Source of the DNA: Clostridia bacterium
GTDB lineage: Bacteria > Bacillota > Clostridia > Christensenellales > Aristaeellaceae
DNA length: 64,000 nt
NCBI GenBank assembly: GCA_017428385.1
Contig: JAFRQX010000019.1
Coordinates: 124,001 to 188,000, forward strand
Direction: 5' to 3'
Shown piece by piece: positions 25,448 through 34,265 of the stretch; within the stretch, counting starts at the first letter, position 1; every line of letters starts with the position of its first letter. Both the position numbers and the translations under genes were made by a program. The notes under the pieces were generated by a model, which had not been told where the DNA came from, did no database searches, and saw only the letters and a program-made list of their open reading frames with translations.

Positions 25448-27768
25448 TCTTTTTCCCCCACTTTTACAATCGGAGCCACAGCCAGTGAAAGCTCCCGCTC
25501 ACCGGCCGTCTCAAAATTGATTCTGATTCTCGCTTCCGCACCGTTGCCGGAGACCTCAGTCACTTCCCCGAATCCGAATTTCGGATGCCTGACCCTTTCA
25601 CCCGGACTGAAAAGTTTCTGCATGGCAGACCCCGCAAATGCGTTTGCCGCGCTGCCGGTAAATCCCCTTGTTACACCCGGGATACTGTTCAGGTTCTGTC
25701 CGTTCAGTTTCAGTTTCGGCTTGCCGAGGGAAGCCAGCGGTATACGCTTGACTGTTTCATTTTCCGTAAAATCATTTTCCCAGGTACTGAAGTTCTCTGT
25801 TCGTTTTGTATTCTTCTCAATCTTTCGACCATATCCGTATCCGGCATTTGCCGAATACTCCTCCCGGATCAGCCTTGCAGGTATTTCCTCCAGGAAGCGG
25901 CTGGGCGGATTATGACTGTACTGGTTGTACATCATCCGCTCTGAAGCACGCGACAGATACAGCCGTTTTCTTGCCCTGGTAATCCCTACGTACATCAGCC
26001 GTCTTTCTTCCTCAAGCCTGTTGTCTTCTTCCAGGCTCCTGGCTGACGGGAAAATACCTTCTTCCATGCCGGGAATGAAAACATTGTCAAATTCCAGACC
26101 TTTGGCTGAATGCAGCGTCATCATTGTCACATATCCGCTCCGGTCTTCCGCCCGGTCCAGGTCTGTCACAAGCGCAACATTCTCAAGATACGCTTCCAGC
26201 GTTGGCTGTTCCCCCAGCATTGCGAACTCATGCACTGATCCACGGAATTCCTGAATATTTTCAATTCTGTTCAGTGATTCCTCTGTGTCTTCCTTCCGGT
26301 ACTGTTCCTCCAGACCTGTCATCTGGATCAGCATATCCACAAAGGCTTCAAGCTCCATGGTCTCTTTCATGGCGCAGAGCATTGTCATCAGACGGAAAAA
26401 CTCTGTCACGCTGTTCCTGGCGCGGCTGCTCATCTCTTCAGGGAGCTCCGCCATTGCGGCAAAAACCGGCATTCCCTGCCTGGACGCATGTTCTGTCAGC
26501 ACCTGAACCGTCGTATCCCCGATGGATCTTTTGGGTACATTGATAATCCGGGTCAGTGAAATATCGTCCGCCGGATTGGCAATCACCCGCAGGTAAGCGA
26601 GGATATCTTTGATTTCCTTGCGTTCGTAGAATTTCTGGCCGCCGAAAACCCTGTATGGAATCCCGGCCTGCATGAGTACTTCTTCAGGAATACGGCTCTG
26701 GGCGTTCGTACGATACAGAATCGCTGTGTCGCCGTAGCCGATCCCTTGTTTTTTCAGTTCCTGAATCTGCTGGATAATCCAGGCCGCCTCATCCCGTTCA
26801 TCCTGGCCGCAGTAACTGACAATCCGGTCTCCGTTACCGTGCTCTGTCCAAAGCGTCTTGTCCTTTCGTCCTTCATTGTGGGCAATGACCTGATTGGCAG
26901 CATCCAGAATATTCCCGGTAGAGCGGTAATTCTGCTCCAGTTTGATAACGACAGCATCCGGATAATCATTTTCAAATTCAAGGATATTCCGTATATCCGC
27001 GCCGCGCCAGCCGTATATGCTCTGGTCATCATCACCGACCACGCAAAGATTCCTGCTTTCAGCTGTCAGCAGTCTCAGCAGCTCATATTGTGTACGGTTG
27101 GTATCCTGATACTCATCGACCATGACATACCTGAAGCGTCTGCGATAGACCTCCAGGACAGGGGGATGGTCCGCCAGGAGCAAAAGCGTTTTCAGCAGCA
27201 GGTCGTCAAAATCAAGCGCATTCATTGTTTTCATGCGCTTTTCATATTCGGTCATGACATCATGAATCATGGAGGATCTTCTGTCCCGCAGTGACTTTGC
27301 AAACCATTCATCAGGCATGAGCATCCTGTTTTTGGCATCGCTGATTTTGGCCCGTATTTCCCTTACCGGCAGGAACTTATCGTCAATATTCTGCTGTTTC
27401 AGGATTTCCTTCAGAATTCTCTGCTGATCATCGTCATCATAAATCGTAAAAGACCGGCTGTACCCGATCTTTTCAATATCTCTGCGCAGAATCCGTGCAC
27501 AAGTCGAATGAAAGGTGCTGATCCAGGCCTCTTCAGCCTTCTCCTCACCAATCAGGCTCTGCACCCTTGTCTTCATTTCTTTTGCAGCCTTGTTTGTAAA
27601 GGTCAGTGCCAGGATCGACCATGCCGGCACGCCGTGGTCAATCAGGTTTGCAACCCTGTAGGTCAGCGCCCGGGTTTTGCCGCTTCCGGCGCCGGCCAGG
27701 ATCAATACAGGGCCTTCCAGTGTCTCCGCAGCCCTTCGTTGTTCCGGGTTTAATGTTGTCAGATCCAT
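25444..27768 (-). CDS. pcrA: ATP-dependent DNA helicase PcrA
   Basis: A 774-residue UvrD/Rep-type superfamily 1 helicase acting in repair and in plasmid and replication-fork maintenance. Walker A is AGAGSGKTRALTYR near residue 27-40; Walker B is VDEYQDTN; the GDDDQSIYGWRGAD motif and the C-terminal VTMMTLHSAKGLEF motif V complete the core. The final 60 residues include the PcrA-type Tudor-like RNA-polymerase-interacting end (GERVRHPKFGFGEVTEV). It starts 2 bases after yerC. Confidence 0.97.
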   Translation of the reverse strand: MDLTTLNPEQRRAAETLEGPVLILAGAGSGKTRALTYRVANLIDHGVPAWSILALTFTNKAAKEMKTRVQSLIGEEKAEEAWISTFHSTCARILRRDIEKIGYSRSFTIYDDDDQQRILKEILKQQNIDDKFLPVREIRAKISDAKNRMLMPDEWFAKSLRDRRSSMIHDVMTEYEKRMKTMNALDFDDLLLKTLLLLADHPPVLEVYRRRFRYVMVDEYQDTNRTQYELLRLLTAESRNLCVVGDDDQSIYGWRGADIRNILEFENDYPDAVVIKLEQNYRSTGNILDAANQVIAHNEGRKDKTLWTEHGNGDRIVSYCGQDERDEAAWIIQQIQELKKQGIGYGDTAILYRTNAQSRIPEEVLMQAGIPYRVFGGQKFYERKEIKDILAYLRVIANPADDISLTRIINVPKRSIGDTTVQVLTEHASRQGMPVFAAMAELPEEMSSRARNSVTEFFRLMTMLCAMKETMELEAFVDMLIQMTGLEEQYRKEDTEESLNRIENIQEFRGSVHEFAMLGEQPTLEAYLENVALVTDLDRAEDRSGYVTMMTLHSAKGLEFDNVFIPGMEEGIFPSARSLEEDNRLEEERRLMYVGITRARKRLYLSRASERMMYNQYSHNPPSRFLEEIPARLIREEYSANAGYGYGRKIEKNTKRTENFSTWENDFTENETVKRIPLASLGKPKLKLNGQNLNSIPGVTRGFTGSAANAFAGSAMQKLFSPGERVRHPKFGFGEVTEVSGNGAEARIRINFETAGERELSLAVAPIVKVGEKE

Positions 27769-27770
27769 GC

Positions 27771-28067
27771 TTACTTTTCTTCTCCCATAGCATCAAGAAC
27801 ACGGCGATAGCCGTCCGCTCCGTATGAAAGCGAACGGTTAACTCTGGAGATCGTGGCACTGGATGCGCCGGTCTCCTCCGCGATCTTCTGGTAAGTTTCC
27901 TTTCTGTCCAGCAGATAGGCCACTTCCAGCCGCTGGCTGATGCTCTTGATCTCCGGGATCGTACAGATATCCTCAAAGAAGCGATACGCATCTTCCTCGC
28001 TCTTCAGCGTGAGGATAGCCTTCATCAGCAGATCGGTCTGACTGTTTCTGATTTTTGGTTCAAACAT
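27771..28067 (-). CDS. YerC/YecD family TrpR-related DNA-binding protein
   Basis: A 98-residue helix-turn-helix protein of the YerC/YecD family, related to the tryptophan repressor TrpR. The HTH reads KETYQKIAEETGASSATISR. In Bacillus the homologue also lies near pcrA-ligA. It is the first gene of the 16-gene run. An imperfect palindrome at the promoter could be an autoregulatory site. The inducer, if any, is unknown. Confidence 0.92.
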   Translation of the reverse strand: MFEPKIRNSQTDLLMKAILTLKSEEDAYRFFEDICTIPEIKSISQRLEVAYLLDRKETYQKIAEETGASSATISRVNRSLSYGADGYRRVLDAMGEEK

Positions 28068-28087
28068 AACGTCACTTCCCGCTCAAT

Positions 28088-28107
28088 TTCACACTTTAGC
28101 GTGCGAA
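28088..28107. promoter_or_regulatory. Imperfect palindrome at the yerC transcription start
   Basis: TTCACAC and GTGCGAA flank a 6-base centre with one mismatch (6 of 7 pairs). It lies between the -10 box and the yerC start codon, over the expected start of transcription, where a repressor would block. YerC itself is the obvious candidate, but binding is unproven. Confidence 0.35.
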
Positions 28108-28110
28108 TAT

Positions 28111-28119
28111 ATGATACCA
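28111..28119 (-). promoter_or_regulatory. Extended -10 promoter of the yerC-pcrA-ligA run
   Basis: On the minus strand TGG-TATCAT forms an extended -10 element about 44 bases before the yerC start. No good -35 box is visible at the right spacing, which fits an extended -10 promoter. Confidence 0.5.
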
Positions 28120-28212
28120 TAAATCCACCCAAAAATATATGTATTAATTGTTACGTTTTTAATGATGCTCTTGCTCGTCCCGCACATCCCTGTGCTTCTT
28201 GTGAATAAACCC

Positions 28213-28241
28213 TTGACACGTTTCTTTATCTCTTCTAAACT
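28213..28241 (+). promoter_or_regulatory. Promoter of the type III glutamine synthetase gene
   Basis: TTGACA at 28213-28218 and TAAACT at 28236-28241 are 17 bases apart. Expected transcription start is about 28248, leaving a short leader of about 30 bases. No GlnR-type box was recognised. Confidence 0.7.
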
Positions 28242-28276
28242 GACATATACTTATGATGATGAAAGGTGGGATTCCA

Positions 28277-30361
28277 ATGGCGTTCGTCGAGGAGAATTTC
28301 GGTATCAATGTTTTCAATGATTCCGTAATGCGCCAGCGTCTCCCCAAAGAAACCTACAAAACCCTGCACAAAACAATTGACGAAGGCCGCCGTCTTGATC
28401 CCCAGGTCGCCAGCGTTGTTGCAAACGCCATGAAAGACTGGGCGCTTGAGCGGGGCGCCACGCATTATACACACTGGTTCCAGCCGCTGAATTCTGTCAC
28501 AGCTGAAAAGCATGACGCATTTATTACGCCCGTTCAGGGCGGCAAGGTCATTCAGGAGTTTTCCGGTAAAGAGCTGGTCCGCGGCGAAGCGGATGCCTCC
28601 TCTCTCCCCAGCGGCGGTCTGCGTTCCACCTTTGAAGCGCGCGGTTATACCGCCTGGGATCCTACCTCCTATGCCTTTATCAAAGAACACGTCCTCTGCA
28701 TTCCGACAGCATACTGTTCCTACGGCGGAGAAGCGCTGGACAAAAAAACACCTTTGCTTCGTTCCATGGAGGCACTGAATAAACAGGCTGTCCGGATTCT
28801 CCGCTTGTTCGGCCGTCTGGATGCCACCCGCGTCATGCCCACAGTCGGTCCGGAGCAGGAGTATTTCCTGATCGAGAAAGAGCTTTATGACAAGCGCAGC
28901 GACCTGATCTTCTCAGGACGCACGCTTTTCGGAGCTCCTGCTCCCAAAGGGCAGGAGCTCGGCGATCATTTCTTCGGCACAATCAAGACACGGGTTCAGG
29001 CTTTCATGACAGAGCTGAATGAGGAGCTGTGGAAAGTCGGCGTGCTTGCCAAAACAGAACATAACGAGACAGCTCCTGCCCAGCACGAAATGGCGCCGAT
29101 CTATTCCATTGTGAATGTGGCCTGCGACCATAACCAGCTGACAATGGAAATCATGAAGAAAGTTGCCCGCCGTCATGGTCTTCACTGCCTGCTGTCAGAA
29201 AAACCTTTCGCCGGCGTCAACGGCAGCGGCAAACATAACAACTGGTCTATGTTTACCAACACCGGCTATAATCTCCTGAATCCCGGTGACAGTCCTCATG
29301 AAAGCGCACAGTTCCTGCTTTTCCTGACTTCTGTAATCAAAGCCGTGGATGATTATCAGGATCTGCTCCGCGCGTCAGTAGCGTCTGCCGGAAACGATCA
29401 TCGTCTCGGCGGCTGCGAAGCTCCGCCCGCAATCATCAGCATCTTCCTGGGGGATGAACTGACAGAAATCCTCGAGGCGCTTGAGGCCGGTTCCATCTAT
29501 AACGGTCGTGAAAAAACCGACATGACCATCGGCGTACATGTGCTGCCCAAATTCCCGAAAGACACCACAGACCGCAACCGGACATCTCCCTTTGCCTTTA
29601 CCGGCAACAAATTTGAGTTCCGTTCCCTCGGTTCTTCAGATTCTATCTCTGATGCCAATGTTGTATTGAATACCATAGTCGCGGAAAGCCTCCGTCAGTT
29701 TGCAGACGAGCTTGAAAATGCGGCTGATTTCCGCACCGCCCTGCACGATCTTATCGTCAGAACCATTCACGATCATAAACGTATCATTTTTAACGGCAAC
29801 AACTATACGGATGAATGGGTGGAAGAGGCTGAGAAACGCGGTCTTGCCCGTCTGGATTCCACAGTGGATGCACTTCCCTGCTATACAGCGGAAAAGAATA
29901 TCCGTCTTTTTGAAACCCATAAGGTCCTTTCCGAATCCGAGCTTCGCTCCCGCCGGGACATCGGCCTGGATTCATACGCCAAAATCATCATGATCGAAGC
30001 AAAAACCATGATTATGATGACCCGTCGTCAGATTTTGCCTGCAGTACTTCGTTTTACCGGCGATATTGCTGCTGCATCCAGGAATATCAGGGAAATCGGT
30101 ATCGATTTATCCAGCGGTACCGAACTGGTATCCACTCTTTGCAGTACCACTGATCAGCTGAACCGTGACCTCAGCAGGCTCGAGTCCGCAGTCGGCGCTT
30201 TCCCTGCCGGAGACAACCTATTGGCAGCCGCCCGCTATATGCACGATACCGTTCTGCCCGCCATGTCTGATCTGCGTACCTCCGCAGATGCGCTGGAACA
30301 GCTTACTGAACGCAGTTACTGGCCGTTCCCGACTTATAACGAACTGCTTTTCAGTATCTGA
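28277..30361 (+). CDS. glnN: Glutamine synthetase type III
   Basis: A 694-residue glutamine synthetase of the GSIII class (about 700 residues, versus about 450 for GSI). It makes glutamine from glutamate, ammonia and ATP. Landmarks are the N-terminal GSIII domain ([20 protein letters not shown]), the catalytic region [27 protein letters not shown] and [15 protein letters not shown], and the long C-terminal extension after residue 600. ATG 28277 is preceded by AAAGGTGGG; an in-frame ATG at 28253 lies too close to the transcription start. It is one of only two plus-strand genes here and ends at a strong terminator. No PII or ammonium transporter gene is adjacent. Confidence 0.96.
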   Translation: MAFVEENFGINVFNDSVMRQRLPKETYKTLHKTIDEGRRLDPQVASVVANAMKDWALERGATHYTHWFQPLNSVTAEKHDAFITPVQGGKVIQEFSGKELVRGEADASSLPSGGLRSTFEARGYTAWDPTSYAFIKEHVLCIPTAYCSYGGEALDKKTPLLRSMEALNKQAVRILRLFGRLDATRVMPTVGPEQEYFLIEKELYDKRSDLIFSGRTLFGAPAPKGQELGDHFFGTIKTRVQAFMTELNEELWKVGVLAKTEHNETAPAQHEMAPIYSIVNVACDHNQLTMEIMKKVARRHGLHCLLSEKPFAGVNGSGKHNNWSMFTNTGYNLLNPGDSPHESAQFLLFLTSVIKAVDDYQDLLRASVASAGNDHRLGGCEAPPAIISIFLGDELTEILEALEAGSIYNGREKTDMTIGVHVLPKFPKDTTDRNRTSPFAFTGNKFEFRSLGSSDSISDANVVLNTIVAESLRQFADELENAADFRTALHDLIVRTIHDHKRIIFNGNNYTDEWVEEAEKRGLARLDSTVDALPCYTAEKNIRLFETHKVLSESELRSRRDIGLDSYAKIIMIEAKTMIMMTRRQILPAVLRFTGDIAAASRNIREIGIDLSSGTELVSTLCSTTDQLNRDLSRLESAVGAFPAGDNLLAAARYMHDTVLPAMSDLRTSADALEQLTERSYWPFPTYNELLFSI

Positions 30362-30371
30362 CCGAAATATT

Positions 30372-30408
30372 AAACAGGCTGCCAAACGGCAGCCTGTTTT
30401 CATTTTTT
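30372..30408. terminator. Bidirectional rho-independent terminator between glnN and the hydrolase gene
   Basis: A perfect 12-bp stem (AAACAGGCTGCC at 30372-30383 with GGCAGCCTGTTT at 30388-30399) with loop AAAC. On the plus strand it is followed by TTCATTTTTT; on the minus strand it follows the hydrolase stop codon immediately and is followed by TTTAATATTT. It can serve both convergent genes. Confidence 0.9.
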
Positions 30409-31218
30409 CCCCTTATCGAACAGAAGTGTCCATCCTTCCGGTTCTTTCCGGATTTCATGAGTCTCTATGGGCACACCCATATCCACTGCCGGTGCGGATT
30501 CCAGCCTTTCATCGTCCATATACTCAAGAAATGCTTTCAGTTCTTTCGCATCTCTTACCTTCGGCTGATGGGAGCAAAGCACGTACAGGATTTCCTGCCC
30601 ATGCTCCTTTTCAAGAGTATGGATCAGTTCTTTCATGTTTTCCCGCCATCTGTGCACAGGCAGAGAGGAAGGAAACCATATCCATGTGCACGGATTCCAG
30701 TCATCGCCTGTCAGAAGCAGTCTCAGTTCCTTCAGATACAGCACAATGCTTCCCGGTGTATGTCCCGGAACATGTATCACCTGTATATGCATCTGGCCGA
30801 GATCCTCTGTTTTTTGCTCAAACCGACCGGAAAAGTCTTCAAAGATGATAGCTTCCGGTTCTGTAAAGATGACGGACATAAAGTCTTCCGGTATCGGCAC
30901 ACATTTCTGTTCCGCCTGCTTTGCCACTTTCGTTCTCTGCAGGGAACCAGTCCGCAGTCTGAATTCATCCAGATCCTCGGAACACATACTGCTTTTGCCG
31001 AACCATCTGACTCCGAGAATATGATCATGATGACCGTGAGATAGCAGCACACTGACAGGTTTCCCCGTCAGTGTCTGTACAAAATCTTTTACGTTCTCTG
31101 TTCCGTACCCCGTGTCAAAAAGGATGGCACGCTCAGTTCCCTCGATCAGCGTCATGGATACACCCATGGCGTCGGAGATATGCGTCACTCCCGGGAATAC
31201 TTTTTTAGCACGAAACAT
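30400..31218 (-). CDS. MBL-fold metallo-hydrolase
   Basis: A 272-residue metallo-beta-lactamase-fold hydrolase. The zinc-ligand motif is SHGHHDH near residue 60, the second histidine is in HVPGHTPGSIVLY, and the bridging aspartate is in LLLTGDDW. The length fits a single-domain enzyme. The substrate is unknown; glyoxalase II-type or lactonase-type activity is possible. It begins 2 bases after nagB, so it belongs to the amino-sugar operon, and its stop codon touches the shared terminator. Confidence 0.9.
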   Translation of the reverse strand: MFRAKKVFPGVTHISDAMGVSMTLIEGTERAILFDTGYGTENVKDFVQTLTGKPVSVLLSHGHHDHILGVRWFGKSSMCSEDLDEFRLRTGSLQRTKVAKQAEQKCVPIPEDFMSVIFTEPEAIIFEDFSGRFEQKTEDLGQMHIQVIHVPGHTPGSIVLYLKELRLLLTGDDWNPCTWIWFPSSLPVHRWRENMKELIHTLEKEHGQEILYVLCSHQPKVRDAKELKAFLEYMDDERLESAPAVDMGVPIETHEIRKEPEGWTLLFDKGKK

Positions 31219-31220
31219 TT

Positions 31221-31952
31221 TTACGCCTTGTAGCCGATTTCATCAGCCAGTTTCTTTTCAATAATCACTGTGGCATCCCTGTGCAGCCGCATAAAAGTGC
31301 AGGGGCATTTCGGATCAATCTTGTCCTGAATCAGCAGTTTTGTGGCCGCTTCCTGCTTGTTTCCGTTAATGATCATAATCAGACGCTTTGCCCGCATTAT
31401 ATTGCCCATGCCCATTGTTACCGCATGCGTGGGAACATCTTCCTTGCTCGCAAAGAACCGTTTGTTGGCCTCGATTGTGGAATCATCCAGGGTTTCTTCA
31501 TGGGCACCGTCATACAGCGTTTCGCCGGGCTCATTGAAGCCGAGATGGCCGTCCGGACCAACGCCCAGAACCTGGATTTCGATTTCTGTCTTGTCCAGTA
31601 CTTCATTGAATTCTTTCAGATTTGCCGCAACATCGCCGGTTCCCTTGGCCACATAGGTATTGGCCTTGTCAATGTTGATATGGTCAAACAGATTAGTATT
31701 CATGAAATAACGGTAACTCTGGTCATGCGTTCCGTCCAGGCCTACGTACTCATCCAGGTTCACACTGTGAATCCTGCTGAAATCCAGGCCTTCCTCCTTG
31801 CAGCGCCGTGCCAGTTCCCTGTACATTCCCACGGGGCTGGAGCCTGTTGCCAGGCCAAGTGTACACTCGGGATTGTCTCTGACAATCTTCTCGATAATGT
31901 CCGCAGCTTTACGCGCGCCGTCTTCATAGTCCTTTGCGATGATTACTTTCAT
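31221..31952 (-). CDS. nagB: Glucosamine-6-phosphate deaminase
   Basis: A 243-residue enzyme interconverting glucosamine-6-phosphate with fructose-6-phosphate and ammonia. The family signatures GLATGSSPVGMYREL, SVNLDEYVGLDG and GVGPDGHLGFNEPG are all present, including the catalytic Asp and His. ATG 31952 is preferred over ATG 31958 because AAGGGGG is 8 bases upstream of the former but only 2 from the latter. It lies after a GlmU-like acetyltransferase gene and glmM, so it may supply or drain the hexosamine pool in the same pathway. Confidence 0.95.
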   Translation of the reverse strand: MKVIIAKDYEDGARKAADIIEKIVRDNPECTLGLATGSSPVGMYRELARRCKEEGLDFSRIHSVNLDEYVGLDGTHDQSYRYFMNTNLFDHINIDKANTYVAKGTGDVAANLKEFNEVLDKTEIEIQVLGVGPDGHLGFNEPGETLYDGAHEETLDDSTIEANKRFFASKEDVPTHAVTMGMGNIMRAKRLIMIINGNKQEAATKLLIQDKIDPKCPCTFMRLHRDATVIIEKKLADEIGYKA

Positions 31953-31985
31953 TTTCATTTCCCCCTTGAAATGATTTTTTACTTT

Positions 31986-32645
31986 TTACTTTTTAGCAAC
32001 AACGGTACCGTTGTTTTTCCAGATACTCTTTTCCGGGATTGTACCACGTACGCAGGATGTCGGGTATACATTGGAATCTCGTCCGATGACTGTGCCGGGA
32101 TTCAGTACGCTGTTACATCCGACTTCCACACGGTCTCCCAGCATGGCGCCGATCTTTTTCAGACCAGTTTCGATTTTTTCATCTCCGCATTTGACAACCA
32201 CAAGCAGTTTGTCGCTTTTCACATTGGATGTGATGGAGCCGGCACCCATGTGGCTTTTGTATCCCAGTATGCTGTCACCGACATAATTGTAGTGCGGAAC
32301 CTGTACATTGTCAAAAAGGATGACATTTTTCAGTTCAGTACTGTTGCCTACCACGCAGTGATCTCCGACAAGTGCGCTGCCACGGATAAACGCTCCCGGC
32401 CGCACTTCGGTTTCATGTCCTATGATGGCAGGAGCCCCGATATAGTTGTTGGGATAAATCTTTGCGTCTTTGGCAATCCAGACGTTCTCGCTGACTTCAT
32501 CAAATTCATCCTTCGGCAGGTTTTTTCCCAGTTCAATGATGAAATCCTTTATTTTTCCGAGCGCTTCCCAGGGATATACCGTATTCTCCAGAATAGAGGC
32601 TGCCCGGGTATGAGTCAGGTCATACAGATCTTTTGTTTTCAGCAT
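31986..32645 (-). CDS. Stand-alone left-handed beta-helix acetyltransferase, GlmU C-terminal-like
   Basis: A 219-residue protein made of hexapeptide repeats forming a left-handed beta-helix. It has no nucleotidyltransferase domain. Residues match the acetyltransferase half of GlmU: STELKN (the sugar-binding lysine position), VPHYNYVGDS (the catalytic histidine position) and MGAGSITSN. This suggests acetyl transfer to glucosamine-1-phosphate, the product of GlmM encoded one base upstream. Databases often call such proteins UDP-N-acetylglucosamine pyrophosphorylase, but the pyrophosphorylase domain is absent. The N-terminal 45 residues (LYDLTHTRAASILENTVYPW) are a separate helical segment seen in this subgroup. 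Confidence 0.85.
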   Translation of the reverse strand: MLKTKDLYDLTHTRAASILENTVYPWEALGKIKDFIIELGKNLPKDEFDEVSENVWIAKDAKIYPNNYIGAPAIIGHETEVRPGAFIRGSALVGDHCVVGNSTELKNVILFDNVQVPHYNYVGDSILGYKSHMGAGSITSNVKSDKLLVVVKCGDEKIETGLKKIGAMLGDRVEVGCNSVLNPGTVIGRDSNVYPTSCVRGTIPEKSIWKNNGTVVAKK

Positions 32646-34009
32646 TACTTTTTCACCTCAATCAGATGTCCGCTTTCCTTCATGGATTCAATAATATAAT
32701 CAACATACTTTTCACATTCCTCGGTGCTGGTTGCCTCACTCATCACGCGAAGCACCGGTTCTGTACCGCTCTTGCGTAGCAGGACGCGCCCGGTGTCACC
32801 AAGCTCCTCTGTGCAGTGATTTACGGCATCCATAACCTTCTGTTCAGCCAGTGTACCGTCCTTGTCGTCTACCACAACATTTTTCAGAACCTGAGGATAC
32901 ATTTTACAGGGCTCAGCAAGTACAGACAACGGCAGTTGTGTATCAATCATAACTTCCATCAGCATAATCGCGGTGATCAGACCGTCGCCTGTCCGGGCAT
33001 GCTTGCGGAAGATAATGTGTCCGCTCTGCTCGCCGCCGATCAGGTGGTTATAGGCTTTCATGTTTTCATAAACATATCTGTCACCGACCGCGGTCTTTTC
33101 ATAATTGATTCCGGCTGTATCCAGCGCCTTGTACAGTCCGAAATTGCTCATGATCGTGGTTACTACCGTATTGCTCGGCAGTTGGCCCTTGCTCTTCAGA
33201 TACTTGGCACAGATGTACATGATCTTGTCACCGTTCACCTCATTGCCGTTCTCATCTACAGCCAGGCACCGGTCGGCATCGCCGTCAAAAGCAAAGCCTA
33301 CATCCAGCTTATTCTCTTTCACATATTCCTTCAGGGATTCAATATGTGTACTGCCGCAGTTCCGGTTAATGTTCAATCCGTCCGGCTTGTTGTGTATGAC
33401 ATAGGTTTTTGCACCCAGCGCATTGAAAACTGCGGGGCCAATCATCCAGCTGCTGCCGTTTGAACAGTCCAGGGCCACTTTGTGATCATCAAACGGACGC
33501 GTAGCCAGGTTGGTCAGATATCCAATATAACGGTTTCTGCCGGTATAGAAGTCAACAGTGCATCCAATACGGTCTTCCGCTGCAAAGGGCAGCTCCTCCG
33601 TTTTTCCGTCAATATAGTCTTCAATGGCATCCTGAAGATCATCGTCCATTTTTTCGCCTTTACCGTTCATCAGTTTGATGCCGTTATCGTAAAAGGCGTT
33701 ATGGCTTGCTGAAATCATCACGCCGCAGTCAAAATCCTCCGTCCTCGTGATATAGCTCACGCACGGAGTTGTTGTAACATGCAGCAAGTAAGCGTCAGCA
33801 CCGGAAGAAGTGATACCGGCAGCCAGCGCGCTTTCATACATGTATGAGGAGCGGCGTGTATCTTTGCCGATCACAATTCTTGCTTTGTCATCCAGATGTT
33901 TTTTGCCGTAATACCAACCCAGGTACCGGCCGGTCTTGAATGCGTGTTCAGCCGTCAGAACAACGCCTGCTTTGCCGCGGAATCCATCCGTTCCGAAATA
34001 TCTGCCCAT
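32645..34009 (-). CDS. glmM: Phosphoglucosamine mutase (GlmM-like)
   Basis: A 454-residue alpha-D-phosphohexomutase, converting glucosamine-6-phosphate to glucosamine-1-phosphate for peptidoglycan precursors. The N-terminus MGRYFGTDGFRG is characteristic of GlmM. The catalytic serine is in GVMISASHNAFYDNG, the metal-binding loop in FDGDADRC, and the phosphate-binding loop RKSGTEPVLRVM near the end. RBS AAGGAGG lies 6-7 bases upstream of ATG 34009. It leads an operon with the acetyltransferase, nagB and the hydrolase. Confidence 0.94.
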   Translation of the reverse strand: MGRYFGTDGFRGKAGVVLTAEHAFKTGRYLGWYYGKKHLDDKARIVIGKDTRRSSYMYESALAAGITSSGADAYLLHVTTTPCVSYITRTEDFDCGVMISASHNAFYDNGIKLMNGKGEKMDDDLQDAIEDYIDGKTEELPFAAEDRIGCTVDFYTGRNRYIGYLTNLATRPFDDHKVALDCSNGSSWMIGPAVFNALGAKTYVIHNKPDGLNINRNCGSTHIESLKEYVKENKLDVGFAFDGDADRCLAVDENGNEVNGDKIMYICAKYLKSKGQLPSNTVVTTIMSNFGLYKALDTAGINYEKTAVGDRYVYENMKAYNHLIGGEQSGHIIFRKHARTGDGLITAIMLMEVMIDTQLPLSVLAEPCKMYPQVLKNVVVDDKDGTLAEQKVMDAVNHCTEELGDTGRVLLRKSGTEPVLRVMSEATSTEECEKYVDYIIESMKESGHLIEVKK

Positions 34010-34077
34010 AGCTTATCCTCCTTATCGGTTACACATACTCTGCCTGAAAAAAGAAAATAACCATAAAAATCAGATGT

Positions 34078-34106
34078 ATTATAACGTCTTATTTTTGTCT
34101 TGTCAA
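34078..34106 (-). promoter_or_regulatory. Perfect-consensus promoter of the glmM operon
   Basis: On the minus strand TTGACA (34106-34101) and TATAAT (34083-34078) are 17 bases apart, a perfect match. The leader is about 60 bases and shows no riboswitch-like fold; it is too short for a glmS ribozyme. Confidence 0.88.
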
Positions 34107-34172
34107 TACATGATATAGTAGACGGCTGGACACTGCTCCCCTAAAATACAATATCTTTCTTTTCTTCTTAAA

Positions 34173-34202
34173 TTGACTTTATTCTGATGCGTATGAGATA
34201 AT
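34173..34202 (+). promoter_or_regulatory. Promoter of the coiled-coil rod protein gene
   Basis: TTGACT at 34173-34178 and GATAAT at 34197-34202 are 18 bases apart, with TG one base upstream of the -10 box (extended -10). The coding start follows about 60 bases later with GGGAGG in the leader. Confidence 0.7.
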
Positions 34203-34265
34203 ATGTATACTCATTATATATCCCTCGTTTTCTGAATATTCAGCACCTGACCGGGAGGTTTTCCG

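Noticed and set aside
31281..32699. Plus-strand open frame of about 472 codons
   Set aside because: Antisense to nagB, the acetyltransferase and the end of glmM; no domain or promoter support.
34009..34071. Possible glmS-type ribozyme or riboswitch before glmM
   Set aside because: The leader is only about 60 bases and AT-rich with no conserved core.
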